NCBI RefSeq assembly: GCF_015910445.1 | Contig: NZ_CP048882.1 | Span: 4,588,001-4,652,000 of the forward strand | Direction of reading: 5' to 3' | Source: Streptomyces bathyalis | Lineage (GTDB): Bacteria > Actinomycetota > Actinomycetes > Streptomycetales > Streptomycetaceae | Length of the DNA stretch: 64,000 nt | In this document: positions 35,201-43,220 of the stretch, piece after piece | How the letters are laid out: every line of letters begins with the position of its first letter | Numbering within the stretch: the first letter of the stretch is position 1 | Made by a program: the position numbers and the translations under genes | Notes under the pieces: generated by a model | What the model saw: only the letters and a program-made list of their open reading frames with translations | Database searches by the model: none | What the model was told of the DNA's origin: nothing

Positions 35201-38200
35201 TGCAGCGCCCCGCGGGCGCACCGCAGACGCTGCACGGCAAGCCCAAGTCGGACGCACCGGCCCAGTACTCCCAGGATCCGGCCCAGAAGGCCGACGCGCC
35301 CAAGGACGAGAAGGCCGAAGTCAAGGGCGAGAAGAAGCCCGAGGGCCAGATCGAGGCCGAGAAGGCGGAGGAGCCGGGCGGCTGGGACACCTTCAAGATG
35401 GCCCTGGGCTTCGGCATCGGCAAAGTCCTGAGCTGGGTCGGCTTCGAGGTGGACGCTTCGGAACTGGCTGCCAAGTTCGCCGGCCTGCCCACCAAGGACG
35501 AAGCCCTCAAGCAGGCCCAGGCCGGCAACGCCCCGGGCGTGGACATGAAGGGCGCGGCCGGCGAAAAGGCCGACGAACAGGGCGGCCATGTCGACGACAA
35601 GGGCCAGGATTCCGTCGACACGGGCCGCGACGACGCCCGCCGCAACATGGGCGAGAACCAGGTCTACCCCGACGCTCCCAAGGAGGAGATGAAGGGCAAG
35701 GTCCCCGGACAGCAAGGGGGCAAGGGCGGCAAGGGCCACGCGGGCGGGGCCAAGACGGGAGCCGTACCGCCCGAGGCGGCCTCGGAAGTCGCGGAACACG
35801 ACCGCGGTCCGCAGTTCCGCAAGGCCTTCAGCGAAGGCCAGAAGGGCATGTCGAAGGAGCGGGAGACCAAGGAGAAGGACTCCCGCAAGTCCAAGGAGAA
35901 GCACAAGAGCAGCGTCGACAAAGAGGTCACGTCCAACACCAAGAGCCAGGCGGGCGAACGGGAGAAGGCGCTCAAGGACGTCGACGGTCAGCGCGAGGAC
36001 TGGCGCAAGGAGCAGGACGGCGAGCTGAAGAAGCTCGGCACGAAGAAGTCCGACCGCCACGACAAGGTCCGCAAGGACGTCAAGGACAAGGAAGAGCAGA
36101 CCGACAAGGACGTCGGCAAGGAGAAGGAGGGCAGCGACAAGAAGATCAAGGACGAGGGCACCAAGGCCGAGGAGAAGGCGGAGAAGAAGAAGGACGACAG
36201 CGCCAACGAGTCGGGCAACTGGGTCACGAAAGCCTTCGACTGGATCAAAGAGAAGGTCATCGAGATCAAGAACGCGATCGTCAAGGTCATCAAGGACGCT
36301 CGCGACGCGGTCATCGGCTTCATCAAGAACTTCAAGGAGACGGTCGAGCGCTGGATCAACGACGCGCGCAAGGCCATCGTCGACGCGATCAAGAACTTCA
36401 TCAACGACCTGATCGAGTTCGCGAAGGCGATGGTTCGTGCCGTCATCGAACTCGCCAACCGCATACGGAAGTTCATCACCTCGCTGATCGCGGCGGCGAT
36501 CGCTCTCGTCAACAAGCTCGCCCGGATGCTCAAGCAGATCGTCAAAGATCTGCTGGACGCCCTCGCCAAGCTCCTCGGCAACATCCTGAACATCCTCATG
36601 AAGGCGCTGCAGGACGTCATCAAGGCCGTCGTGGCCGCCGTGAAGACGGTTCTCGAGTACGCGTCCAAGATCCTGGGCGCCCTGGGTGAGTTCATGCTCA
36701 TCGCCGTCGACTTCCTCTCCGATCCCGGCGGTTGGCTCAGCGGCGCGAAGAACTCGGCGGTGGACGGGGCGAAGAACCACCTGTTCCGCGAGGTCAAGGC
36801 GGCCGTCAAGGCGTGGTTCCAGTCCAAGATCGAGGAGATCATCGGCGTCCCGAAGGCGATCCTCGACAAGCTGCTCAAGGGCGGCTGGACCCTCGAAAGG
36901 ATCGTCAAGGAGACGTGGGACGCGATTGTCCCCCAACTCCCCTTCATCATCGGCGAGATCGTCATCACGAAGGTCGTCGCCAAACTCATCCCCGGCGCCG
37001 GCTGGGTGATGGCCGTCATCGACGCCATCCGCACGGCGATCGGCGCGCTCGGCGAGATCCTGAAGGCGATGGGCGCGGTCATCAGCTGGCTGAAGGCCGT
37101 GCGCCAGGGCGGCGCGGGGATCCTGTTCGCCAAGGCGGTCGCGGCAGGCATCGTCGCACTGCTGGAGCTGGCCTACGAGGCCCTGCTGAGCGGCATCGGC
37201 AAGTACGTCTCGAAGATCGGCCGCCGCCTGAAGGCGATTGCCGCCAAGCTCGGCGGCAAGAAGGACAAGCCCGGCGGTGGCAAGAGCGGGGGCGCCGACG
37301 GCTCGGACGGCAAGGGCGGCAAGCGGAAGGAACGGGAAGAGGACCCCGACGCGGCCAAGGGGGACGCGCCGCCGCACACGGCTGGCGCGCCGGGGGCGCG
37401 GCCGGTCGGTACGAAGCCGAGGCCGGACGGGAAGTCCGGCAGCAAGCCGGACGGGAAGCCGGGCGGCAAGGCTGACGGGAAGCCGGGTGCCAAGCCGGAT
37501 GGGAAACCGAGCGCGAAGCCCGGCACCAAGTCCGACGGTAAGCCGGGGTCGAAGCCTGACGGGAAGCCGGGCCTGGACAAGCCCGGCCAGAAGGGCCCGG
37601 GCAAGGACGGGGACAAGGACAGGGACGGGGGCAAGGACGAAGCCCCGGGCAAGCCGAAGCCCCGGCCGGACAAGGACGCGGACGGCAAGCCGAGCACGTC
37701 CAAGGACAAGGACGGCAAGCCGAAGTCCAAGGACGACGACAAGCCGGACACCCGTCCCACGCCGGCCCCCAAGCCCAAGCCCAAGCCGGAGTCGAAGCCG
37801 AAGCCCAAGGATGACCCGGACGCGAAGCCCAAGCCGAAGGACGACGACAAGGACGGCTCGGGCAAGCCGAAGGACGACAAGGGTGACAAGGGTTCGACGA
37901 AGCCGAAGGACGACGACAAGAGTCCGGGCAAGGATAAGAACCCGGACGAGGACGGAAAGCCCAAGTCCAAGGACGACAAGGACGGTGACGGGAAGAAGCC
38001 GAAGGGCAAGGACGACAAGGACGGCGACAGGACCAAGCCCAAGCCTGGCAAGGAGGTCCCGGGCAAGCGTCGCCCGAAGCCGGACAAGAAGGGACCCGGC
38101 AAGTCCAAGCCCCGGCCCGACAAGAGGGGTCCGGGCAAGCCCAAGTCCAAGGCGGACAAAGACAGGCGGAAGAAGGACGAGGAGTCGGACGCCGAGAAAT

Positions 38201-39279
38201 CGAAACGTCTGGCGCTGATCATCGCGAGAATCCGGCCGATCATCAAGCGCAGGACGAAGCACGGAATGCCGGACGCCGACGTCCGTACCATGCTGGCGTC
38301 GATGCGCCGCCACTACCGGCTGAAGCGGCTTTACGGTGTGGGCGCGCCCAAAATTGAGTTGCACGCCGGACTCAGTCCGGGCCAGCGTTTCGAGGAGCTC
38401 CACCAGCAGCAGGCTCCGGTGCAGGGGCAAGAGCTCGATTTCGACGAGCAGCAGCCTGCCGAGCCGCCGCTTCCGCCTACGAAATTGCCACCGTTCAAGG
38501 ACGGCCCCGAGAAGGCTCCAAGTCTCAAAGCCCATCACATCAAGAAATCAACTCCGCGAGGAACGGAGACGTTTGAGAGGCCGAAGGCGTCCCCCAAGGG
38601 GTGGGACATGGTATCGCCGCACCACAATGCCAATGGAGACTGGGTGCGCATGCACCTACTCCCGGCACCGCTGGGCGGGGAGGCCACCACATCAAACCTC
38701 GTTCCTGCGCGCCACTCACAGAACCAAGATGCTGCAAGCGCTGTCGAACATCCCGCTGCCAAATCGCTGGGCAACGTCATCCGGAACTCCAAGTGGAAGG
38801 GACAGCGACTCAACAAAATGATCTGGTACGACGTCAACGTCTCCTACTACGATGACGACGTATACCCGGGGTTCCCGAACTCTATGACCATTACTTGGGG
38901 CGGGTATGACTATCCCAGCGGTCACTGGCAGCGAGACCCGGCCACCGGCGTCTGGTCACGTGAATTTCGTCCACCGCCGCACAAGGAGGACAACTCTGCG
39001 CCTGTGGCCAATGTGAATGAGGATGATGCTCGTACCATCCACATTGCGACGGGCGTCAGCATGTACTTCACCAAGCGAATAGCCAGTATGACGGCTCCAA
39101 ATCGCGGAAGAGTCAAGACCTTCTCCAACATGGCCGCTTTGACCAGGGCGCTCAACAAGGGGAAGCACCTGCGTCCGGGAGAGCTCGACGAGACTCATAC
39201 GGGCGGAAGTCACAAGAACAGGCTGGAGGCTCTGATGCAGCTGAGAAGAGCCAAACGGAAGGGTCGGCTGACTTTCTAG
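32260..39279 (+). CDS. Giant DUF4157 CIS effector with C-terminal nuclease-like toxin tip
   Basis: 2339 residues. Order: residues 1-35 basic; about 36-120 DUF4157 with the zinc-protease-like HELLH at 110-114; about 180-285 helical; about 290-930 low-complexity Lys/Glu/Gly/Ala/Pro linker; about 930-1010 a conserved-looking segment (SLKPHQAVEAMGG, DRTVGDEHKELA); about 1140-1310 highly charged coiled-coil-like; about 1320-1665 amphipathic and hydrophobic helices (FIKNFKETVERWI, FIIGEIVITKVVAKLIPGAG); about 1668-1975 KPDGKPG-like repeats; about 1980-2040 a basic helical segment; about 2088-2339 the tip. The tip has AHHIKK (His2092/2093), WVRMHLLPAPLGG (His2132) and NLVPARHSQNQ (2146-2156). This resembles the GHLLN...NL.P...N signature of polymorphic-toxin nucleases. 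The tip DNA is lower in GC. ATGA overlap with the previous gene. Confidence 0.85.
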   Translation: MSSTHASTDQQQAANDARRRKRKERAAKSRTPEPKDIVSGAGQPLDVGVRRELEEQLGHDLGNVRLHTDRDAGTLTDMLGADAVAVGQDIFFREGAYAPGTSEGYRLLAHELLHTVQNPYGAGPLTAGRDLGAVSLPHEAAEQEAESTAQRLMREETAGQATGGQATAESSQAVDVEQGEVTPAWMRYATVDADRMRTENLDPAGLVERLANSVVRSLRSDPEDRSKRTRRQLARLPEGLQDDVLERLETRLLSTEHDRVLDLMEEFEQSGEAETGGLAWQGSLEAPALIPDPVEELTSEREAVQRTAEEQQAREEKPAPAPGPEKGRSNNGGAAGSTPENGGPGQGGATQQRGQQQEKEPASDNGGDASSPTATGEQPTTPASRSDAAQEQQAQQQDASSSGKSQEKAGEKSGEQKQGEEKSGEKADGSGEKGEKKDGGKDGDKAQEKTEQEGAPAESKEESAARNRPGAAESLVAGKQPKQDEKDGKGKGSPDSAGGAKELPGPSSRLEGVRNQDLEGPEEGADDDPFGSGSESEVEVGGGEKSAWDVKLQPEDFLPEKDLDVSAVPTADKVDHTAAPPAMPSFPAPPVTKADKVQAERDAEDAEDEAAEEEPEEQDEAASGESTPPVETEGGPSQLADGLGLGEALGAKPGTATNDPKSGDDPKEGPVTAQATVQEAPGKAEADKDVKEQAAKEEKGSAAGGDKASGAQEKESQKAGGTGSAQAETKGAEQQTAGAGPADKADGKDAGKADGKGADKAADNAGSGADKGVQAEDKDGPGSDSKSPSAARDTHVSGQSGTDTSSGAGDTDSSSAGTEGTSGGAPEQREETPSTGSRGTGGSTEKPTEKRSAPAASSPAKSAPASAAPTAAKSAPEPKAAPEPRASSPKSRPAPTSRGGGGGGRGGGGGAGSKSAGGAKGKKKAAKATPNLSKMSPEAGLSTASSLKPHQAVEAMGGVSSAVDRTVGDEHKELAGSPPSMQRPAGAPQTLHGKPKSDAPAQYSQDPAQKADAPKDEKAEVKGEKKPEGQIEAEKAEEPGGWDTFKMALGFGIGKVLSWVGFEVDASELAAKFAGLPTKDEALKQAQAGNAPGVDMKGAAGEKADEQGGHVDDKGQDSVDTGRDDARRNMGENQVYPDAPKEEMKGKVPGQQGGKGGKGHAGGAKTGAVPPEAASEVAEHDRGPQFRKAFSEGQKGMSKERETKEKDSRKSKEKHKSSVDKEVTSNTKSQAGEREKALKDVDGQREDWRKEQDGELKKLGTKKSDRHDKVRKDVKDKEEQTDKDVGKEKEGSDKKIKDEGTKAEEKAEKKKDDSANESGNWVTKAFDWIKEKVIEIKNAIVKVIKDARDAVIGFIKNFKETVERWINDARKAIVDAIKNFINDLIEFAKAMVRAVIELANRIRKFITSLIAAAIALVNKLARMLKQIVKDLLDALAKLLGNILNILMKALQDVIKAVVAAVKTVLEYASKILGALGEFMLIAVDFLSDPGGWLSGAKNSAVDGAKNHLFREVKAAVKAWFQSKIEEIIGVPKAILDKLLKGGWTLERIVKETWDAIVPQLPFIIGEIVITKVVAKLIPGAGWVMAVIDAIRTAIGALGEILKAMGAVISWLKAVRQGGAGILFAKAVAAGIVALLELAYEALLSGIGKYVSKIGRRLKAIAAKLGGKKDKPGGGKSGGADGSDGKGGKRKEREEDPDAAKGDAPPHTAGAPGARPVGTKPRPDGKSGSKPDGKPGGKADGKPGAKPDGKPSAKPGTKSDGKPGSKPDGKPGLDKPGQKGPGKDGDKDRDGGKDEAPGKPKPRPDKDADGKPSTSKDKDGKPKSKDDDKPDTRPTPAPKPKPKPESKPKPKDDPDAKPKPKDDDKDGSGKPKDDKGDKGSTKPKDDDKSPGKDKNPDEDGKPKSKDDKDGDGKKPKGKDDKDGDRTKPKPGKEVPGKRRPKPDKKGPGKSKPRPDKRGPGKPKSKADKDRRKKDEESDAEKSKRLALIIARIRPIIKRRTKHGMPDADVRTMLASMRRHYRLKRLYGVGAPKIELHAGLSPGQRFEELHQQQAPVQGQELDFDEQQPAEPPLPPTKLPPFKDGPEKAPSLKAHHIKKSTPRGTETFERPKASPKGWDMVSPHHNANGDWVRMHLLPAPLGGEATTSNLVPARHSQNQDAASAVEHPAAKSLGNVIRNSKWKGQRLNKMIWYDVNVSYYDDDVYPGFPNSMTITWGGYDYPSGHWQRDPATGVWSREFRPPPHKEDNSAPVANVNEDDARTIHIATGVSMYFTKRIASMTAPNRGRVKTFSNMAALTRALNKGKHLRPGELDETHTGGSHKNRLEALMQLRRAKRKGRLTF

Positions 39280-39301
39280 TTGGCAGTGAGGAGGTGACAC
39301 C

Positions 39302-39973
39302 ATGGCGAACTTGAGCGCATGGGACCAGGAGTGGCTCCGAGTTCAGCGTGAACTGCGGGAGAGCGTGGGAGTAGAAGTCATCAATGAGGTCAACGAGCCC
39401 GCCTTCGCGGAGAATTCGCATAACGAAGCTGCAGACTTAAGGGACGAGGCGTCAGTTGATTCCTCCCTCTATCGGAAATCTGTCAGGATTACCAAGATCG
39501 GGAGTCAGTGGCAGACGGTGGAGCCATATCCATTCGTCACGGGCGAGTTCTACCTCACCCCCCTTACAGATGTTGTATGGAGAGATCCGCCCGATTTCAC
39601 TTCCCTCTTCTACACGGAGAGAGAGGAACGTGTCGGAAAGGATCTCCGTGTCATCGATGCTTGCCCCTTCACCGGGGCTGGTTCCTTCTCCGCTATCAGA
39701 TTGAGGTCAAGTGGGGGAAATCCTGAGCTCTGGTTCTCCGACCATCGCCGAGGCCTATGGAGAATGGAACTCGACTACACCACATACATGGATCTCCTTC
39801 GCCTCACCAAGGGCGTGTTCGGCTGGCAACACCTGTTCACCCGGGCTCCGCTGGGGCATGACGAATTCCAGACGACCGTGAAATGGATCACCCGCATGTT
39901 AGATGCTCTGCCACGGCTCTTCCCTGATTACGACTACTCACCTCTTCAGGAGCGTCTGGAGGCCCGGCTGTGA
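39302..39973 (+). CDS. Candidate immunity protein for the DUF4157-toxin tip
   Basis: 223 residues, no recognised family. The protein is acidic at the N-terminus and rich in aromatic residues (FYLTPLTDVVWRDPPDFTSLFY, ELWFSDHRRGLWRMELDYTTYMDLL), ending in LFPDYDYSPLQERLEARL. It is a soluble one-domain protein without signal peptide or membrane span. It lies 22 bases after the toxin gene and its stop overlaps the next structural gene (GTGA). Two 60-base stretches (39421-39480, 39481-39540) are 50% and 53% G+C, far below the flanking genes, and two TTA codons occur (39437, 39899). Position, size and composition fit an immunity gene acquired with the toxin tip; a SUKH-like fold is possible. Not proven. 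Confidence 0.6.
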   Translation: MANLSAWDQEWLRVQRELRESVGVEVINEVNEPAFAENSHNEAADLRDEASVDSSLYRKSVRITKIGSQWQTVEPYPFVTGEFYLTPLTDVVWRDPPDFTSLFYTEREERVGKDLRVIDACPFTGAGSFSAIRLRSSGGNPELWFSDHRRGLWRMELDYTTYMDLLRLTKGVFGWQHLFTRAPLGHDEFQTTVKWITRMLDALPRLFPDYDYSPLQERLEARL

Positions 39974-40671
39974 GCTACGCGGACATACCCCGCCCCATCC
40001 GCTCCGGCATCGTCATCCTCGACCCGGAGCGCGGCACACCGCAGCGCGTCATCGTGCTGCAGTTCAATCCGGACACCCTGGAGCGGTCGCTGCAACCGCA
40101 GTCCGCCGGCGGTGACAGCGAAGGGCAGGGCGGGGGCGACAAGAACGAGGCCCTGCGCCTCAAAGGTCCGGCCCAGGAGTCGTGGAAGTTCACGGCCGAG
40201 TTGGACTCCACCGACCAGCTGGAGGTGGCCTCACCGAACGGCATCCACCCTCAACTGGCCGCGCTGGAAATGCTGGTGCACCCCACCACGGCGCAGATCC
40301 GGGAGAACAGCAGGCTGTCGAAGAAGGGCGCGATCGAGATCAGCCCGATTGAAAAGCCGTTGACGCTGTTCACCTGGGGCAGCAAGCGCGTGATGCCGGT
40401 GCGGCTGACGGAACTGTCCGTCAACGAGTCCGCGTTCGACGTGAATCTCAACCCCATGCGGGCAGCGCTGAGCATCGGGATGAAGGTGCTGTCGGTCAGC
40501 GATCTGCCGGCCGGGCACCGCGGCGCGGAGCTGTACATGGCGCACCTTGCGCAGAAGGAGCGCCTCGCCGGCATCGCACCCGGCATCGGCATCGGCGCGC
40601 TGGGCCTGGGCGGTGCGGGCGGTCTGGGCGGCGGCACAACGTTCACCGCGAGCGGTACGAGCAGGGGCTAG
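39970..40671 (+). CDS. CIS tube-baseplate adaptor (CIS_tube-type)
   Basis: 233 residues from a GTG overlapping the upstream stop. The N-terminus GIVILDPERGTPQRVIVLQFNPDTLERSLQPQ and the centre ESWKFTAELDSTDQLE, GIHPQLAALEMLVHP, LFTWGSKRVMPVRLTELSVNE are typical of the tail/hub adaptor proteins that precede the LysM and VgrG genes in contractile clusters. It probably links the first tube ring to the hub. The C-terminal 30 residues are Gly-rich and flexible. The next gene starts nine bases later. Confidence 0.8.
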   Translation: MSYADIPRPIRSGIVILDPERGTPQRVIVLQFNPDTLERSLQPQSAGGDSEGQGGGDKNEALRLKGPAQESWKFTAELDSTDQLEVASPNGIHPQLAALEMLVHPTTAQIRENSRLSKKGAIEISPIEKPLTLFTWGSKRVMPVRLTELSVNESAFDVNLNPMRAALSIGMKVLSVSDLPAGHRGAELYMAHLAQKERLAGIAPGIGIGALGLGGAGGLGGGTTFTASGTSRG

Positions 40672-40679
40672 GGGGAACC

Positions 40680-41072
40680 ATGGCAGGGATCGAGCCGTAC
40701 GAGAGCGCGCTGGACCGGATACCGGGCGCGCACCCGTATCCGAGCGACAGCCGGTACCACGACGCGGAGATCGGCGTGCACCGCATGCCCGACGGCACCG
40801 AAGTCCGGTACACGAAGCGGCGGTTACTGCCGCCTCTGCCGACCCAGGAGACGGACGGCGACGACCTCGCCACGCACACGGTCAGCGCGGGGGAGCGGCC
40901 CGACCTCCTCGCCCAGCGCTACTTCGGCGATCCGGGCCAGTGGTGGCGCATCGCCGACGCCAACCCGGTCTTCGATCCTGCCGAGTTGACGGACGAGCCA
41001 GGCCAGGAGATAGACATCCCCGTCCCGGGTGGCTTCCCGGGAACCGGCGGAAGCGGGGCGCCGCGTGTCTGA
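40680..41072 (+). CDS. LysM-domain baseplate protein
   Basis: 130 residues. The C-terminal half is a LysM-like module (HTVSAGERPDLLAQRYFGDPGQWWRIADANPVFDPAEL, EIDIPVPG) of the kind fused to or beside hub proteins in contractile tails (Afp7/gp53-like). There it helps join hub and wedge rather than bind peptidoglycan. Codon 49 is TTA (40824-40826). The stop overlaps the next gene by eight bases (GTGTCTGA). Confidence 0.82.
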   Translation: MAGIEPYESALDRIPGAHPYPSDSRYHDAEIGVHRMPDGTEVRYTKRRLLPPLPTQETDGDDLATHTVSAGERPDLLAQRYFGDPGQWWRIADANPVFDPAELTDEPGQEIDIPVPGGFPGTGGSGAPRV

Positions 41073-42204
41073 ACAGCCCGTCGGCCGCGGTCCCGTCCAT
41101 CTGGGACTGCTGATGGGGCCGAAGCTGACGAAGCCCGTACCGCCGGAGGTGACCGAGGCGCTGCTGTCGGCGCAGATCACCATGACGTCGGGTGAACGCA
41201 GCGGTTTCCAGATGGCATTCGACCTGACGAAGGGCGGCGCCATCATTCAACGGCTGCTGCCCGAGGGGTTCTTCAGCCCCCGCACGCGCGTCATCGTCAC
41301 CGTCACCGTGAAGGGCACTCCCACGGTGCTGCTGGACGGCCTGATCGTGCGGCACGAGGTCGGCGCGAGCAACCAGCCCGGCCACTCCACGCTGACCGTC
41401 ACCGGCGAGGACCTCACGCTGCTGATGGACCTGGAGGAGCGCACCGACCGCTTCCCCAACCTCGCCCCGTCGCAGCGCGTCGCCCGCATCCTCGGCAACT
41501 ACGCCGACTACGGCATCGAACCGCGCATCATCCGCGAGCAGATACCGCAGCAGCCGCGCCAGGAGCTGCGCGTCGACTACCAGACCGGCACGGACCTCGC
41601 GTACGTCAACGACCTTGCCCGCGCCAACGGTTACACCTTCTACCTCGATCCCGGCCCCCGTCCTGGCCGCTCCACCGCGTATTGGGGCCCCGAACAGCGG
41701 CTCGGACAGAGGCAGCACGCGCTGAGCGTCAACATGGACACCGGATCCACCGTCGAGCAGCTGACGTTCGCCTACGACGGCACCGCACGCGAGGAGCCGC
41801 AGGCCCGCGTGCAGGACCCGCGCAACCGGGAGTCGCGCCTGCTGCCGCAGCGGCCCATCGATCCGCTGCGTCCGCCGCTCGGGCTGCAGCCGACGCCGGC
41901 GCTGAAGCGCAAGACCCTCGCCGGCACCGCGAAGAAGGACCCCGCGCAGGCGGAGGCCGAGGCGCTGGCCCGCGCCGCGACGTCCGCCGACGCGATCTCC
42001 GGCTCGGGCCAGCTGGACGTCACCCGGCACGGATACGTGCTGCGCCCCCGCGAACTCGTGGGCGTGCGCGGCGCGGGATGTACGTATGACGGCGACTACT
42101 ACGTCAAGAGCGTCACCCACCACCTCAAGCCCGGTTCGTTCAGGCAGAACTTCACCCTCTCCCGCGAGGGCCTCATCGCCCGGAGCGACCGCGTCCGTCC
42201 TTAG
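41065..42204 (+). CDS. VgrG-like hub protein (phage late control D type)
   Basis: 379 residues from the GTG at 41065, chosen because it overlaps the LysM stop exactly as other gene pairs in the locus do. Motifs VTEALLSAQITMTSGERSGFQMAFDL, HSTLTVTGEDLTLLMDLEE, PSQRVARILGNYADYGI and GTDLAYVNDLARANGYTFYL are those of gpD/VgrG hub domains that form the trimeric hub under the tube. The C-terminus has the expected VRGAGCTYDGDYYVKSVTHHLKPGSFRQNF. The spike part is a separate gene at 42250. Confidence 0.9.
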   Translation: MSEQPVGRGPVHLGLLMGPKLTKPVPPEVTEALLSAQITMTSGERSGFQMAFDLTKGGAIIQRLLPEGFFSPRTRVIVTVTVKGTPTVLLDGLIVRHEVGASNQPGHSTLTVTGEDLTLLMDLEERTDRFPNLAPSQRVARILGNYADYGIEPRIIREQIPQQPRQELRVDYQTGTDLAYVNDLARANGYTFYLDPGPRPGRSTAYWGPEQRLGQRQHALSVNMDTGSTVEQLTFAYDGTAREEPQARVQDPRNRESRLLPQRPIDPLRPPLGLQPTPALKRKTLAGTAKKDPAQAEAEALARAATSADAISGSGQLDVTRHGYVLRPRELVGVRGAGCTYDGDYYVKSVTHHLKPGSFRQNFTLSREGLIARSDRVRP

Positions 42205-42249
42205 CCGCCGACCCGCCCACGAAGCCACGAAGCTCAAGGAGCCCGCCGC

Positions 42250-42777
42250 ATGGCACCCGCACAGAACAACCGCTTCCTCGGCAAGTACCGAGGCAGGGTC
42301 GTCGACAACGAGGACCCGCTGCGCATCGGCCGGATCACCGCGCAGGTGCCGGACGTGCTCGGGGACGAGGCGTCGACGTGGGCGCTGCCGTGCCTGCCGT
42401 TCACGGGCACGGCGGCGGGCCAGTTCGTGCTGCCGCAGGTGGGCGCGGGCGTGTGGGTGGAGTTCGAGCAGGGCGACCCCAGCTTCCCCATCTGGACGGG
42501 CTGTTGGTACGGCGAGGCGGCGGAACTGCCGGTGGACGTCGTCAAGGAGCTGCCGGGCAGCCACCCGGTCGTCATCGAGACCGAGGGCAAACACAAGATC
42601 GTCATGTCGGACGTGCCGGGCGGCACGGGGATTCTGCTGAAGGCGCCGGGCGGTGCGTATGTGCAGATCGACGAGAAGGGCGTCGTCATCAACAGCGGCC
42701 ACGGAGCGTCCATTTCGGTCTCCGGCCGCGACGTGGACATCAACGAGGGCGGACTGACCGTACGGCGGGACGGCTGA
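42250..42777 (+). CDS. Baseplate spike protein (gp5/gpV, VgrG OB-fold)
   Basis: 175 residues. NRFLGKYRGRVVDNEDPLRIGRITAQVPDV and PQVGAGVWVEFEQGDPSFPIWTGCW are the OB-fold of gpV/VgrG spikes. The C-terminal part (GAYVQIDEKGVVINSGHGASISVSGRDVDIN) is a short beta-helix. Together with the gpD-like hub it forms the central spike, tipped by the PAAR protein encoded next. A ribosome site AAGGAG precedes the ATG. Confidence 0.92.
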   Translation: MAPAQNNRFLGKYRGRVVDNEDPLRIGRITAQVPDVLGDEASTWALPCLPFTGTAAGQFVLPQVGAGVWVEFEQGDPSFPIWTGCWYGEAAELPVDVVKELPGSHPVVIETEGKHKIVMSDVPGGTGILLKAPGGAYVQIDEKGVVINSGHGASISVSGRDVDINEGGLTVRRDG

Positions 42778-42863
42778 GGGCGCGGCGCACAACCGGCCGA
42801 CACAGCAACGCCGTTGAGAGCTGCCAGAACGCCGTCGAGAGAAAACCAGGGGGAGTAAACACC

Positions 42864-43220
42864 GTGTCCGACAACGCGGGGACCGTCTCGAGTCCCCTCA
42901 CCACCGCAAGCGCGCTGCGCTGCCCGCACGGCGGCACCGTACGACCCGCGCAAGGTGCGGCGGGGCCCGTGCGCATCGCCGGTGTGCCCGTCGCGAGGGC
43001 GGGTGACGCCTTCGTCGTCACCGGCTGCCCGCACATCTCCGGCGGCCGGCCCCGCCCCTGCCTCACCGTCCGGTTCAGCCCCGGCAGCGGCGCCCGGCCC
43101 CTCTCCGGCGGGCGTCCGCTGCTGCTGAACACCACGGCCGCACAGTGCTTCTCCGCCGACCTCACGCCGCAGGGTCCGCCCGTTGTCGGCGCCGCACAGC
43201 AGGGAGTGAGCTGCCGATGA
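42864..43220 (+). CDS. PAAR-like spike-tip protein
   Basis: 118 residues from a GTG behind a CAGGGGGAG ribosome site. The arrangement SALRCPHGGTVRPAQGAAGPVRIAGVPVARAGDAFVVTGCPHISGG, followed by PCLTVRFSPG and LLNTTAAQCFSADLTPQGPP, matches PAAR-like proteins of eCIS loci, with Cys/His residues that may bind metal at the needle point. The frame extends upstream but only as shadow of the spike gene. It overlaps the gp25 gene by four bases. Confidence 0.85.
   Translation: MSDNAGTVSSPLTTASALRCPHGGTVRPAQGAAGPVRIAGVPVARAGDAFVVTGCPHISGGRPRPCLTVRFSPGSGARPLSGGRPLLLNTTAAQCFSADLTPQGPPVVGAAQQGVSCR

Noticed and set aside
35092..38538. Minus-strand ORF of 1148 codons opposite the DUF4157 gene
   Set aside because: A Leu/Val/Arg-rich composition mirrors the Lys/Asp-rich repeats on the plus strand. 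No start signal or family.
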